Source: UBA7236 sp035439505
Lineage (GTDB): Bacteria > Bacteroidota > Bacteroidia > Chitinophagales > BACL12
Length of the DNA: 64,000 bases
NCBI GenBank assembly: GCA_035439505.1
Contig: DAORKJ010000001.1
Span: 71,070 to 135,069, forward strand
Direction: 5' to 3'
How positions within the stretch are numbered: position 1 is the first letter of the stretch; the number at the start of each line of letters is the position of its first letter. The notes below the pieces were generated by a model, which saw nothing but the letters and a program-made list of their open reading frames with translations, did no database searches and was not told the DNA's origin. Shown here one piece after another: positions 44,769-52,106 of the stretch. The position numbers and the translations under genes are program-made.

Positions 44769-45554
44769 ATGAAATGCACCTTGGTACTGTTTTCCTTAGC
44801 CACATTATTTTTATGCGCTTGCAATAAATCTAAACCGGATAGTTCAACTGAATATCAATTACAAATTGCCAATAGCATCACTAAATCAATGATAGAATTA
44901 AGGTTAAATAGCTTAATCAAGATGAAAAGTGATGATGCAAGGATTGAAAAGTTAATTCAGCCGGAAATAACCATTGATTCATTAATTGAAGATTACATCG
45001 ATGGTTTAGGAAAGAACAACTCGAATTCAAATTACAATAGCCTGATGTTATTTAAACGAAAAATAATCAATGTGTATGCAGATGGATATGGCAGGTCGGA
45101 GTTAATTGATTCAAATATTACTTATTACAACAATTTGGATACCTTTTTTACAGCTGCCGAAGTAACTAATCAGTTATTAAACCTTGAACTTCAAGTAGTA
45201 ACCAATAAACATCGACGCATAACTAATTGCGGTTGGGATTATATTGATCAGGCAATTGATATCGGCGATAAAAAGTATTTATGTATTATTCAAAACAATA
45301 TTGATTTTCGCGAGGCAAAAAAATTGCCTTTATATGTGGAAGTGAGTGTCAATAATCACTACTTACCGAATTATGCATATAAAGTAGAAAAAATGCACCA
45401 CATGTTTGTTGTCCAAATCAATCTGGAAGAATATCCTATTGCACCGCTTGATAATATCCGGGTGTTCCTAGTAATAAATCCTGAAAATGAACACAAGGAA
45501 ATCTTCTTAAAATATTTTACACTTGCACCTTATCTGGACAATGCCGCTTTGTAA
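44769..45554 (+). CDS. Hypothetical lipoprotein, 261 aa
   Basis: I do not recognise a family. The signal MKCTLVLFSLATLFLCAC has a good lipobox (LCAC, Cys18), so the protein should be lipidated. The first half is helical and polar (ITKSMIELRLNSLIKMKSDDARIEKLI). The second half is beta-rich and includes RRITNCGWDYIDQAIDIGDKKYL. Its 3' end overlaps the convergent photolyase gene by 25 bp. The lipobox and the length support a real gene. It is divergent from the histidine kinase, which could suggest a regulatory link, but nothing in the protein shows it. Confidence 0.6.
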   Translation: MKCTLVLFSLATLFLCACNKSKPDSSTEYQLQIANSITKSMIELRLNSLIKMKSDDARIEKLIQPEITIDSLIEDYIDGLGKNNSNSNYNSLMLFKRKIINVYADGYGRSELIDSNITYYNNLDTFFTAAEVTNQLLNLELQVVTNKHRRITNCGWDYIDQAIDIGDKKYLCIIQNNIDFREAKKLPLYVEVSVNNHYLPNYAYKVEKMHHMFVVQINLEEYPIAPLDNIRVFLVINPENEHKEIFLKYFTLAPYLDNAAL

Positions 45555-46834
45555 ACCTTTAGCACTCTATCGCGTGCAAAACTATGGTCAACAATGGGTT
45601 TAGGGTAACTTAATTCATTTAATTCAGGAACCCAATGGGAAATGTATTTTAATTCAGGATCAAATTTGAGGGTTTGTGATTGCGGATTGAAGATGCGGAA
45701 ATAAGGAGCAGCATCTACACCACAACCTGCAGCCCATTGCCATCCGCCGTTGTTGCTGGCTAAATCGAAATCCAATAATTTTTTTGCAAAATAAGCTTCA
45801 CCCCAACGCCAGTCGATTAGTAAATCTTTGGTGAGGAAACTGGAGACAATCATACGCACACGATTATGCATGTGCCCTGTTGCATTGAGTTCACGCATAC
45901 CGGCATCTACAATGGGGAATCCGGTTTTTCCTTGACACCAGCTTTCAAATTCGGACTCATTATTTCTCCAAACAATCCTATCATATTCCGGTTTAAACGA
46001 TTTAGTTACCACATGCGGAAAATGCGCCAAAATCATTTGATAAAATTCGCGCCAGATTAATTCATTAAAATATTTTTCATTTACTTGTTGGGTTAATCGA
46101 GCCAAGTGTCTAATACTCACCGTCCCGAAACGCAAATGCACACTCATGCGCGATGTTCCATTCACAGCAGGTAAATCGCGGGTGTTATGATAATTTTTTA
46201 CAATTTCGAGATTGAGTTGATTGCCTGGAATAAATATTTTTGTCGGTAAAAATCCAAGTTGCTGTAAACTGATTTCCGGTAATGGAGGTGTTTGAAATAA
46301 ATATCTCAGGTATTTTTCCGATGGCTTTGCTGCAAGGTCATCTGCAGTTAATTTCAATTTCCACTTTTTGCTGTAAGGTGTATAAATGGTATAGGGTTTA
46401 CCATCATCTTTCAGCACATCATCTTTTTCAAAAATGACCTGGTCCTTAAATGTTTTAAACGCAATATTATGTTCCTGTAAAAATTGACTAACGGCATTAT
46501 CACGCTGAATGGCATAGGGTTCAAAATCGTGATTTGTATAAACCGTTGAGATGGCGTATTGCCGGATTAAGGTTTTAAACACATCCAAGGGTGAACCATA
46601 GGCAATATATATATCGTTACCGGATGCACGCAATTTTTTTCTGATAGCCATCAGTGTATCAAAAATAAATTGCACTCTTGCATCCGATTTATCTTCTAGG
46701 GTTTCCAAAATTTCGGTGTCGAAAATAAATATTGGCAACACTTGTTCGTTATTGGTAAGTGCCTGATATAAGGCAGTATTGTCTTCCAAACGCAGGTCGC
46801 GCCTAAACCAATGTATCGCAATTTGAGAGTTCAA
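45530..46834 (-). CDS. phrB: Deoxyribodipyrimidine photolyase (class I cryptochrome/photolyase)
   Basis: This flavoprotein repairs cyclobutane pyrimidine dimers with blue light. The N-terminal antenna domain starts IHWFRRDLRLEDNTAL. The FAD domain has GTSRMSVHLRFGTVSI, WREFYQMIL, GFPIVDAGMRELNATGHMHNR, and DFDLASNNGGWQWAAGCGVDAAPYFRIFNP, all class I photolyase signatures. At 434 residues the length is normal. The start codon appears to be TTG at 46834, since no ATG fits the conserved N-terminus. It follows the aminotransferase gene by 36 nt and is probably in the same operon. Substrate class (CPD rather than 6-4) is inferred from the motifs. Confidence 0.94.
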   Translation of the reverse strand: MNSQIAIHWFRRDLRLEDNTALYQALTNNEQVLPIFIFDTEILETLEDKSDARVQFIFDTLMAIRKKLRASGNDIYIAYGSPLDVFKTLIRQYAISTVYTNHDFEPYAIQRDNAVSQFLQEHNIAFKTFKDQVIFEKDDVLKDDGKPYTIYTPYSKKWKLKLTADDLAAKPSEKYLRYLFQTPPLPEISLQQLGFLPTKIFIPGNQLNLEIVKNYHNTRDLPAVNGTSRMSVHLRFGTVSIRHLARLTQQVNEKYFNELIWREFYQMILAHFPHVVTKSFKPEYDRIVWRNNESEFESWCQGKTGFPIVDAGMRELNATGHMHNRVRMIVSSFLTKDLLIDWRWGEAYFAKKLLDFDLASNNGGWQWAAGCGVDAAPYFRIFNPQSQTLKFDPELKYISHWVPELNELSYPKPIVDHSFARDRVLKVYKAALSR

Positions 46835-46870
46835 GGTAGTAATTGAATTAGGGTGTAAACTAAACTAAGG

Positions 46871-47713
46871 TTATTTAGCATCTTGCTCTAATAACCATTT
46901 CAGCTTGTTTAACAATTCAATTGTAAAATTGTTTTTGAATACAACATCCTGAAACTGAGTAACCGGTTTTATGCCGAAGATGGCATTGGTCAACATCACT
47001 TCATTTGCGCTCAGCACATCGTTTATGTTCATAGGAATACGGTCAACTTTTATACCCAGACTGACTGCATTAGCTAAAATATAAGCTTGCATTGTACCTT
47101 CTACCCCTCCGTTCATAACTGAGGTGGTATAGCAAGTATTATTTTTTACGATAAACAGATTGGAACTTATGCTATCGGCAATTCCGTCGTTTGTATTGAG
47201 CAACAAAACATCATCAAAACCATTTTGTTTGGCATAGTTTGCTGCTAAAATGTAGGGTATCGCATTCGATGTTTTACATGCCGATAGTGGGTGAATCATT
47301 TTAGGATAATCGTCATACACACCTAATACTAACGGAGCACCTTTATAAATAAGCGGATTAGTTTCGTGCGGGAAAATCTCAATTAAACAATCCGCGGTAT
47401 TTGCAACCGGTAAATACAAACCTTCTCCTGAACGCCAAACTGTAATTTTACATCTGCCATTTTCGATATTCGATTGTTCACATAATTTCGTTATAATGGA
47501 AGTGAAATAGGAAAGATTCCAATTGGATGGTTCTTCTATTCCCAGCAGGGCCAAACTTTTTTTCAGGCGATTAAGATTGTAGTTTAACAGCGGTACTTTT
47601 TTATTTATCACCAATGCCGATTCAAATACCCCATCTCCGTACTTAAAAGCGCGATTGCTTGCTGTAACAGCAAATGCACCGGCTTCCATAAATGCTTCAT
47701 TATAAAAAATCAT
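46871..47713 (-). CDS. Class IV PLP aminotransferase (BCAT / aminodeoxychorismate lyase-like)
   Basis: This is a fold-type IV PLP enzyme. FKYGDGVFES near the N-terminus, the catalytic lysine in SACKTSNAIPYILAA, the cofactor-binding GIADSISSNLF and GGVEGTMQAYIL with VMLTNAIFGIKPV are all family features. At about 280 residues it is closer in size to D-amino-acid transaminase and aminodeoxychorismate lyase than to typical IlvE, so substrate is uncertain. A GTG at 47719 is in frame, but the ATG at 47713 is preferred. A 24-bp perfect palindrome ends with its nearest arm 12 nt upstream of this ATG and may be an operator. The photolyase gene follows 36 nt downstream. Confidence 0.88.
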   Translation of the reverse strand: MIFYNEAFMEAGAFAVTASNRAFKYGDGVFESALVINKKVPLLNYNLNRLKKSLALLGIEEPSNWNLSYFTSIITKLCEQSNIENGRCKITVWRSGEGLYLPVANTADCLIEIFPHETNPLIYKGAPLVLGVYDDYPKMIHPLSACKTSNAIPYILAANYAKQNGFDDVLLLNTNDGIADSISSNLFIVKNNTCYTTSVMNGGVEGTMQAYILANAVSLGIKVDRIPMNINDVLSANEVMLTNAIFGIKPVTQFQDVVFKNNFTIELLNKLKWLLEQDAK

Positions 47714-47724
47714 ATGCACAATTT

Positions 47725-47748
47725 ATATGAATGAACGTTCATTCATAT
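47725..47748. promoter_or_regulatory. 24-bp perfect palindrome between scoB and the aminotransferase gene
   Basis: ATATGAATGAAC followed immediately by its reverse complement GTTCATTCATAT forms a perfect 24-bp palindrome with no spacer. The scoB stop codon (47743) lies inside it and the next ATG is 12 nt away. The TGAATGA/TCATTCA arms resemble operators of FadR-type TetR repressors, such as Bacillus FadR. No T tract follows. Confidence 0.65.
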
Positions 47749-48396
47749 TATCATTTCCGGAATTTCACCTTCAACTACAAGGCGTCCTTCTGTTTTGGCA
47801 ATTATTTCTTCAACGGTAACACCGGGAGCTCTTTCAAGTAGTTTAAAACCATCGGCAGTTACATCAAAAACGCCGAGTTCAGTAACTACTTTTTTTACTA
47901 CACCGAGACCGGTTATTGGGAGCGAACATTTTTTTAATAATTTACTTTCTCCGGCTTTATTTACATGCTGCATGGCTACGATAATATTTTTAGCGCTGGC
48001 AACAAGGTCCATTGCACCACCCATTCCTTTTACCATTTTACCCGGGATTTTCCAGTTAGCGATATCACCGTTATCGGCCACTTCCATAGCGCCTAATACT
48101 GTGAGATCCACCTTTCCGGCGCGAATCATTCCAAAGCTTAAAGCACTGTCGAAAAAAGCGGAACCCGGCAATGTGGTAATAGTTTGTTTACCTGCGTTAA
48201 TTAAATCGGGGTCTACTTTATCTTCAGTTGGAAAAGGGCCCATTCCGAGCAATCCGTTTTCACTTTGCAGGGTAACAGAAATACCTTCGGGGATATAATT
48301 AGCGACTAATGTTGGAATACCGATGCCAAGATTTACATAATATCCATCCTTTAATTCGCGTGCAATTCTTTTTGCGATTTGATTTTTATCTAACAT
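47743..48396 (-). CDS. scoB: 3-oxoacid CoA-transferase subunit B
   Basis: This is the small subunit that carries the catalytic glutamate of succinyl-CoA:3-ketoacid CoA-transferase, which activates acetoacetate with CoA. Signatures are YYVNLGIGIPTLVANYIP near the N-terminus and the active-site SENGLLGMGPFP with its Glu. DVTADGFKLLERAPGVTVEEI is near the end. At 217 residues the length is typical. It follows scoA by 30 nt; together they form the heteromeric enzyme. Its stop codon lies in a 24-bp palindrome. The couple allows ketone-body or poly-3-hydroxybutyrate-derived acetoacetate use; the direction in vivo is inference. Confidence 0.96.
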   Translation of the reverse strand: MLDKNQIAKRIARELKDGYYVNLGIGIPTLVANYIPEGISVTLQSENGLLGMGPFPTEDKVDPDLINAGKQTITTLPGSAFFDSALSFGMIRAGKVDLTVLGAMEVADNGDIANWKIPGKMVKGMGGAMDLVASAKNIIVAMQHVNKAGESKLLKKCSLPITGLGVVKKVVTELGVFDVTADGFKLLERAPGVTVEEIIAKTEGRLVVEGEIPEMII

Positions 48397-48426
48397 AATA
48401 CTTTTTGAGTAATAAGTGATGCAATA

Positions 48427-49119
48427 TTATTTAGTGATGGTTTTTTGTTCAATACGTTTTTCATAATTACTTCCCTGAAAAATGCGATGAACATAAATGC
48501 CCGGTGTGTGAATTGCATTAGGGTCCAATTCACCGGCAGGAACTAATTCTTCCACTTCTGCAATCGTAATTTTTCCTCCCATTGCCATCAATGGGTTGAA
48601 ATTGCGTGCAGTAGATTTATAAATTAAATTGCCATGCGTATCACCTTTCCAAGCTTTTACAATTGCGTAGTCAGCATCAAATGCGTATTCAAGCAAATAA
48701 GTTTTTCCATTAAATACCCTTGTTTCTTTTCCTTCGGCAACTTCAGTTCCCACACCGGCCGGAGTGAAGATAGCCGGCATGCCATATCCTGCAGCCATGC
48801 AACGCGTAGCTAGAGTACCTTGCGGAATTAACTCCACTTCTAATTCTCCGCTTAATAATTGGCGCTCGAATTCTGCATTTTCCCCAACATAACTACTTAT
48901 CATTTTTTTCACCTGCCGTTGTTGGAGCATTAATCCGATTCCGAAATCATCAACACCTGCGTTATTGGAAATGCAGGTTAAATTTTTTGTTCCTTTTTTT
49001 ACTAAAGCGGCGATACAATTTTCCGGTATTCCGCACAATCCAAAACCACCGAGCATGATAGTTGCGCCATCATGAATATCCTGAATGGCAGCTTCAGCAT
49101 TATTTACTACTTTGTTCAT
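48427..49119 (-). CDS. scoA: 3-oxoacid CoA-transferase subunit A
   Basis: This is the subunit that completes the succinyl-CoA:acetoacetate CoA-transferase. The N-terminal DGATIMLGGFGLCGIPENCI is the family signature for the CoA-binding turn, followed by SNNAGVDDFGIGLM and the oxyanion-contributing TPAGVGTEVAEGKE. The 230-residue length matches ScoA/AtoD types. Its ATG lies 20 nt inside the 3' end of the upstream DUF4296 lipoprotein gene in another frame, which suggests translational coupling. scoB follows. The enzyme is cytoplasmic. Confidence 0.96.
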   Translation of the reverse strand: MNKVVNNAEAAIQDIHDGATIMLGGFGLCGIPENCIAALVKKGTKNLTCISNNAGVDDFGIGLMLQQRQVKKMISSYVGENAEFERQLLSGELEVELIPQGTLATRCMAAGYGMPAIFTPAGVGTEVAEGKETRVFNGKTYLLEYAFDADYAIVKAWKGDTHGNLIYKSTARNFNPLMAMGGKITIAEVEELVPAGELDPNAIHTPGIYVHRIFQGSNYEKRIEQKTITK

Positions 49120-49510
49120 TTGGTATTTTTTTTTTCACTTTTGCACTTTCACTTTCCAAAACATTGAGTTGCTCAACCACTTTGGTGTAAATATGGCTCA
49201 TTAAAGCCGGGTGCGCTGAATAATAATTATAACTGTTTTGATAGGCAGTTGAGGTAATGCCATGCAAATCGAATATTTTCTGATAATACGCTTTTAACCG
49301 AATATCCTGAGGGATGGTGTCAGTCTTATTTTCCTGCACCCAGGCTTCAGCTAAATGCACATCAGCCATAATTTTAATCATGGGTTCTACAGCGATTACG
49401 GAGTCCGGCACATTGTTAATCATTTCGGCATCAACTTCAAACGCACTATGTGGTTTACAAGCTGCAGCAAAAACGAGAAACACTAGAGAAATCACTGTAA
49501 TCCGCCCCAT
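49100..49510 (-). CDS. DUF4296 lipoprotein
   Basis: This is a 136-residue member of DUF4296, a Bacteroidota-restricted family of unknown function. The signal ends FAAAC (Cys18, lipobox AAAC). The domain follows the family pattern: MIKIMADVHLAEAWVQ, a helical stretch with DLHGITSTAYQNSYNYYSAHPALM, and a final long helix ending in Lys-rich sequence. It is the first gene of the minus-strand group with scoA and scoB and overlaps scoA by 20 bp. The start at 49510 faces the PLP homeostasis gene across a 37-nt divergent gap with overlapping promoters. Role unknown. Confidence 0.85.
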   Translation of the reverse strand: MGRITVISLVFLVFAAACKPHSAFEVDAEMINNVPDSVIAVEPMIKIMADVHLAEAWVQENKTDTIPQDIRLKAYYQKIFDLHGITSTAYQNSYNYYSAHPALMSHIYTKVVEQLNVLESESAKVKKKIPNEQSSK

Positions 49511-49525
49511 TACCTCAAAAGGATT

Positions 49526-49533
49526 TAATTTTG
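49526..49533 (+). promoter_or_regulatory. -7 promoter element of the YggS-like gene
   Basis: TAATTTTGCGC is a perfect TANNTTTG match 14 nt before the ATG at 49548. A minus-strand TAACTTAG at 49536-49543 could serve the divergent DUF4296 gene, so the two promoters would overlap. Confidence 0.6.
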
Positions 49534-49547
49534 CGCTAAGTTAGCCA

Positions 49548-50207
49548 ATGATGAGCAATTTTGAAGATATTAAGTTATACCTCGATGAAAAAAATGTCAC
49601 CCTGGTGGCAGTATCAAAAACCAAGCCTACCACTGCCATATTAGCGTTATATGACAAGGGTCAGCGCGATTTTGGTGAAAACAAGGTTCAGGAGTTGCGC
49701 GAAAAATATGAGGCCTTGCCAAAAGACATCAAATGGCATCTCATAGGCCATTTGCAAACTAATAAAGTAAAATATATAGCAGAATGGGTTTATATGATTC
49801 ATTCTGTTGATAGTTTACCATTGTTGGAAGAAATCAACAAACAGGCAATTAAACACAATCGAATTATTCCTTGTTTGCTTCAAACCTATATTGCAAAGGA
49901 AGAAACAAAATTCGGAATGGATGAGGCAGAGTTACACGAGTTATTACAAAGTTCCACTTTTGCCGGTTTAAAAAACATTTCGATATATGGCTTAATGGGC
50001 ATGGCGACGAATACAAATGATGAACAAATAATTCGCGCAGAATTTTTGCATTTAAAAGCAATATTCAACACTTTAAAACAAACTTATTTTAACGCGGAAA
50101 CACAATTTTCTATGTTATCGATGGGCATGAGCAGCGATTATAAAATTGCTGTTGAATGCGGTAGTTCGATGGTGAGGATTGGGAGTTTGTTATTCGGCGA
50201 ACGGTAA
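49548..50207 (+). CDS. yggS: PLP homeostasis protein (YggS/PLPBP family)
   Basis: YggS is a non-catalytic pyridoxal-phosphate carrier that balances vitamin B6 pools and affects amino acid metabolism. The PLP-binding lysine lies in VAVSKTKP, followed by FGENKVQEL, WHLIGHLQTNK and the phosphate-binding late segment MLSMGMSSDYKIAVECGSSMVRIG. The 219-residue length is normal. The start may be either of two consecutive ATGs at 49548 and 49551. It has its own promoter in a very short divergent region. A 30-bp palindrome lies 23 nt downstream of the stop. Cytoplasmic. Confidence 0.95.
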   Translation: MMSNFEDIKLYLDEKNVTLVAVSKTKPTTAILALYDKGQRDFGENKVQELREKYEALPKDIKWHLIGHLQTNKVKYIAEWVYMIHSVDSLPLLEEINKQAIKHNRIIPCLLQTYIAKEETKFGMDEAELHELLQSSTFAGLKNISIYGLMGMATNTNDEQIIRAEFLHLKAIFNTLKQTYFNAETQFSMLSMGMSSDYKIAVECGSSMVRIGSLLFGER

Positions 50208-50224
50208 GAAAAAACAGACCTACT

Positions 50225-50260
50225 AGGTTTAAACCTTCCAGGTTTAAACCTGGAAGGTTT
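50225..50260. repeat. 30-bp perfect palindrome with repeated AGGTTTAAACCT units
   Basis: AAACCTTCCAGGTTT (50231-50245) is followed directly by its reverse complement. The 12-mer AGGTTTAAACCT occurs twice (50225-50236 and 50240-50251). TTTTT follows, so it could work as a terminator for yggS, or be a copy of a dispersed palindromic element. Confidence 0.65.
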
Positions 50261-50295
50261 TTAACTAAAAAAAATCAACAATTACAAACAAAAAA

Positions 50296-51333
50296 ATGAA
50301 CATCAAACTTATCTTCCCATCACTTCTGTTAATATTAGGTTCTTGCGCATACATGCCGGTTAAACGCGCCTTTACGGAAGAAAAGTTACCAACAAGTCCG
50401 GATTATAGTCAGGAAACCTATTGGAGTGCTTTGCCATCTAAAAAAGATTCTGCTGATCACATTCCCAAAAATTCAGTATTTGAAATTGTTGACAATCAAA
50501 ATAATGCCACTGCAGATGTATTTTTTATTTATCCTACACATTTTTTTTCTCGCAAAGAGTGGAACGCAGATGTAAATGATACTAAATTAAATAATCACAT
50601 TGCCGAACGTTCTATTTATCATCAGGCCAGTGTATTTAATGGCAGTTGTAAAGTTTATGCCCCCTACTATCGCCAGGCTACATTTAATGCCTATTTTTCT
50701 TTGGACAATCCCGATGCCTATAAAGCATTTGATTTGGCTTATCAGGATGTGAAAAATGCCTTTCAATATTATTTAGACCACTATAATAACGGACGACCAA
50801 TTATAATTGCCGGTCATAGTCAGGGAACTACACATGCCAAATGGTTGCTGCGTGATTTTTTTGAAGGAAAGCCATTACAAAAACAACTTGTTTGTGCCTA
50901 TTTAATTGGTATGCCTGTTTATGATTACGAATTTACAACTATAGCACCTTGCGACAGCGCCAATCAAACCGGATGTTTTGTTAGTTGGAGAAGTTATTTA
51001 TCAGGAAGCGAGCCGGATAAAAAAATGCAAATTCCAACACCTGAAAAAGTAATTGTCCATAATCCTCTCACCTTTACCAGAGCGACCGGAATTGCAAAAG
51101 CGGAATTAAATGAAGGCGGTCTTGGCAGAGATGGCAACAGCATTTACCCTCAGGTTTGTACTGCAGAAATTCATAACGATATAGTTTGGGTGAGCAGACC
51201 GGAAATTCCATATAATAAATTTGTTCCTAAAAATCTACACCCTGCCGATTATAATTTGTATTGGATGGTCATAAGAAAAAATGTTGCGGAACGTATTGCA
51301 GTCTGGGAAAATAATAATACCTCACAAAAGTGA
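50296..51333 (+). CDS. DUF3089 alpha/beta-hydrolase lipoprotein
   Basis: A lipoprotein signal (MNIKLIFPSLLLILGSC, Cys17) precedes a DUF3089 domain. The family has an alpha/beta-hydrolase fold. The nucleophile elbow is GHSQGTTHAKWLL, with Ser in the GxSxG position. ADVFFIYPTHFF begins the fold, VYAPYYRQATFNAYF is typical, and a candidate late catalytic residue lies in the VCTAEIHNDIVWVS region. At 345 residues the length is normal for the group. Substrate is unknown; a lipid or ester is likely by inference. It is the only gene in its plus-strand unit and converges with the lipid kinase gene, end to end with no gap. Confidence 0.85.
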   Translation: MNIKLIFPSLLLILGSCAYMPVKRAFTEEKLPTSPDYSQETYWSALPSKKDSADHIPKNSVFEIVDNQNNATADVFFIYPTHFFSRKEWNADVNDTKLNNHIAERSIYHQASVFNGSCKVYAPYYRQATFNAYFSLDNPDAYKAFDLAYQDVKNAFQYYLDHYNNGRPIIIAGHSQGTTHAKWLLRDFFEGKPLQKQLVCAYLIGMPVYDYEFTTIAPCDSANQTGCFVSWRSYLSGSEPDKKMQIPTPEKVIVHNPLTFTRATGIAKAELNEGGLGRDGNSIYPQVCTAEIHNDIVWVSRPEIPYNKFVPKNLHPADYNLYWMVIRKNVAERIAVWENNNTSQK

Positions 51334-52101
51334 TTAAAATTGCAATACCTGAATTGCTTTAGGAATTAGCGAAATGGTTACAGGTGTTGTCCCTAAAAAT
51401 TCACCATCGGCGTCCAAATAAATAGGTGGCTCACTATTGATAGTAATTGTTTTACCACGAAATGTATTTACCGATTTCAATTTAACATGTGACCCATTTC
51501 TTAATTTAGGTAAATTCATTACCATTTGCAATTTTGTCATGCTGCCAATAACGGTCATGTCCAATAAACCATCGTCGATTATTGCATTTGGTAATTGTTT
51601 TAATCCTCCACCATTATATTTACAAATCCCTGCAGCAATNNNNNNNNNNNNNNNNNNNNNNNNNNNNNNNNNNNNNNNNNNNNNNNNNNNNNNNNNNNNN
51701 NNNNNNNNNNNNNNNNNNNNNNNNNNNNNNNNNNNNNNNCCGCTTTGCAGTTTTTCAGGTATTTCCATTATGTTTTTATATTCTCCGATTGTTCTTACCC
51801 AATCGTTGCCGGTTCCTGCCGGTATCATGGCTACAACAAAATTTTCGGGCTGACCGGTTGAATTAAATATGCCATTGATCACATCATTTGCTGTGCCATC
51901 ACCACCAATAATCATAAAATGTTGAAACCCATCATCAACTGCTTGTTTTACGATTATTCCTGCATGGTCAATATATTCGGTAAAAGCAACCTGAAACGAA
52001 ATGCCGGTTGTTTCCATGTGCGGTAACATTTTGTTCCATAACTTAGGCGCATATTTTCCCCCTGAAACCGGATTAATTATTACAAACCATTTTTTATTCA
52101 T
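51334..52101 (-). CDS. Diacylglycerol/lipid kinase family protein (YegS-like), interrupted by an assembly gap
   Basis: The N-terminal part has the DAGK signature FVIINPVSGGKYAPKLW, MIIGGDGTANDVINGI and AMIPAGTGNDWVRTIG, the ATP-binding and catalytic motifs of lipid kinases. The C-terminal part has ICKYNGGGLKQLPNAIIDDGLLDMTVI and DADGEFLG. In between are 100 Ns (51640-51739). Family members are usually about 290-300 residues, versus about 255 here with the gap counted, so the true gap is probably longer than 100 nt; if the gene is intact its length is 1 modulo 3. The ATG at 52101 is preferred over 52116, which overlaps the divergent decarboxylase gene. Confidence 0.88.
   Translation of the reverse strand: MNKKWFVIINPVSGGKYAPKLWNKMLPHMETTGISFQVAFTEYIDHAGIIVKQAVDDGFQHFMIIGGDGTANDVINGIFNSTGQPENFVVAMIPAGTGNDWVRTIGEYKNIMEIPEKLQSXXXXXXXXXXXXXXXXXXXXXXXXXXXXXXXXXXIAAGICKYNGGGLKQLPNAIIDDGLLDMTVIGSMTKLQMVMNLPKLRNGSHVKLKSVNTFRGKTITINSEPPIYLDADGEFLGTTPVTISLIPKAIQVLQF
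51640..51739. other. Assembly gap, 100 N
   Basis: A run of exactly 100 N inside the lipid kinase gene. The round size suggests a scaffolding gap of unknown true length. Confidence 0.98.
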
Positions 52102-52106
52102 AGTGT

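Noticed and set aside
47795..48298. 167-codon plus-strand frame opposite scoB
   Set aside because: Antisense shadow caused by codon bias of scoB; no supporting signals.
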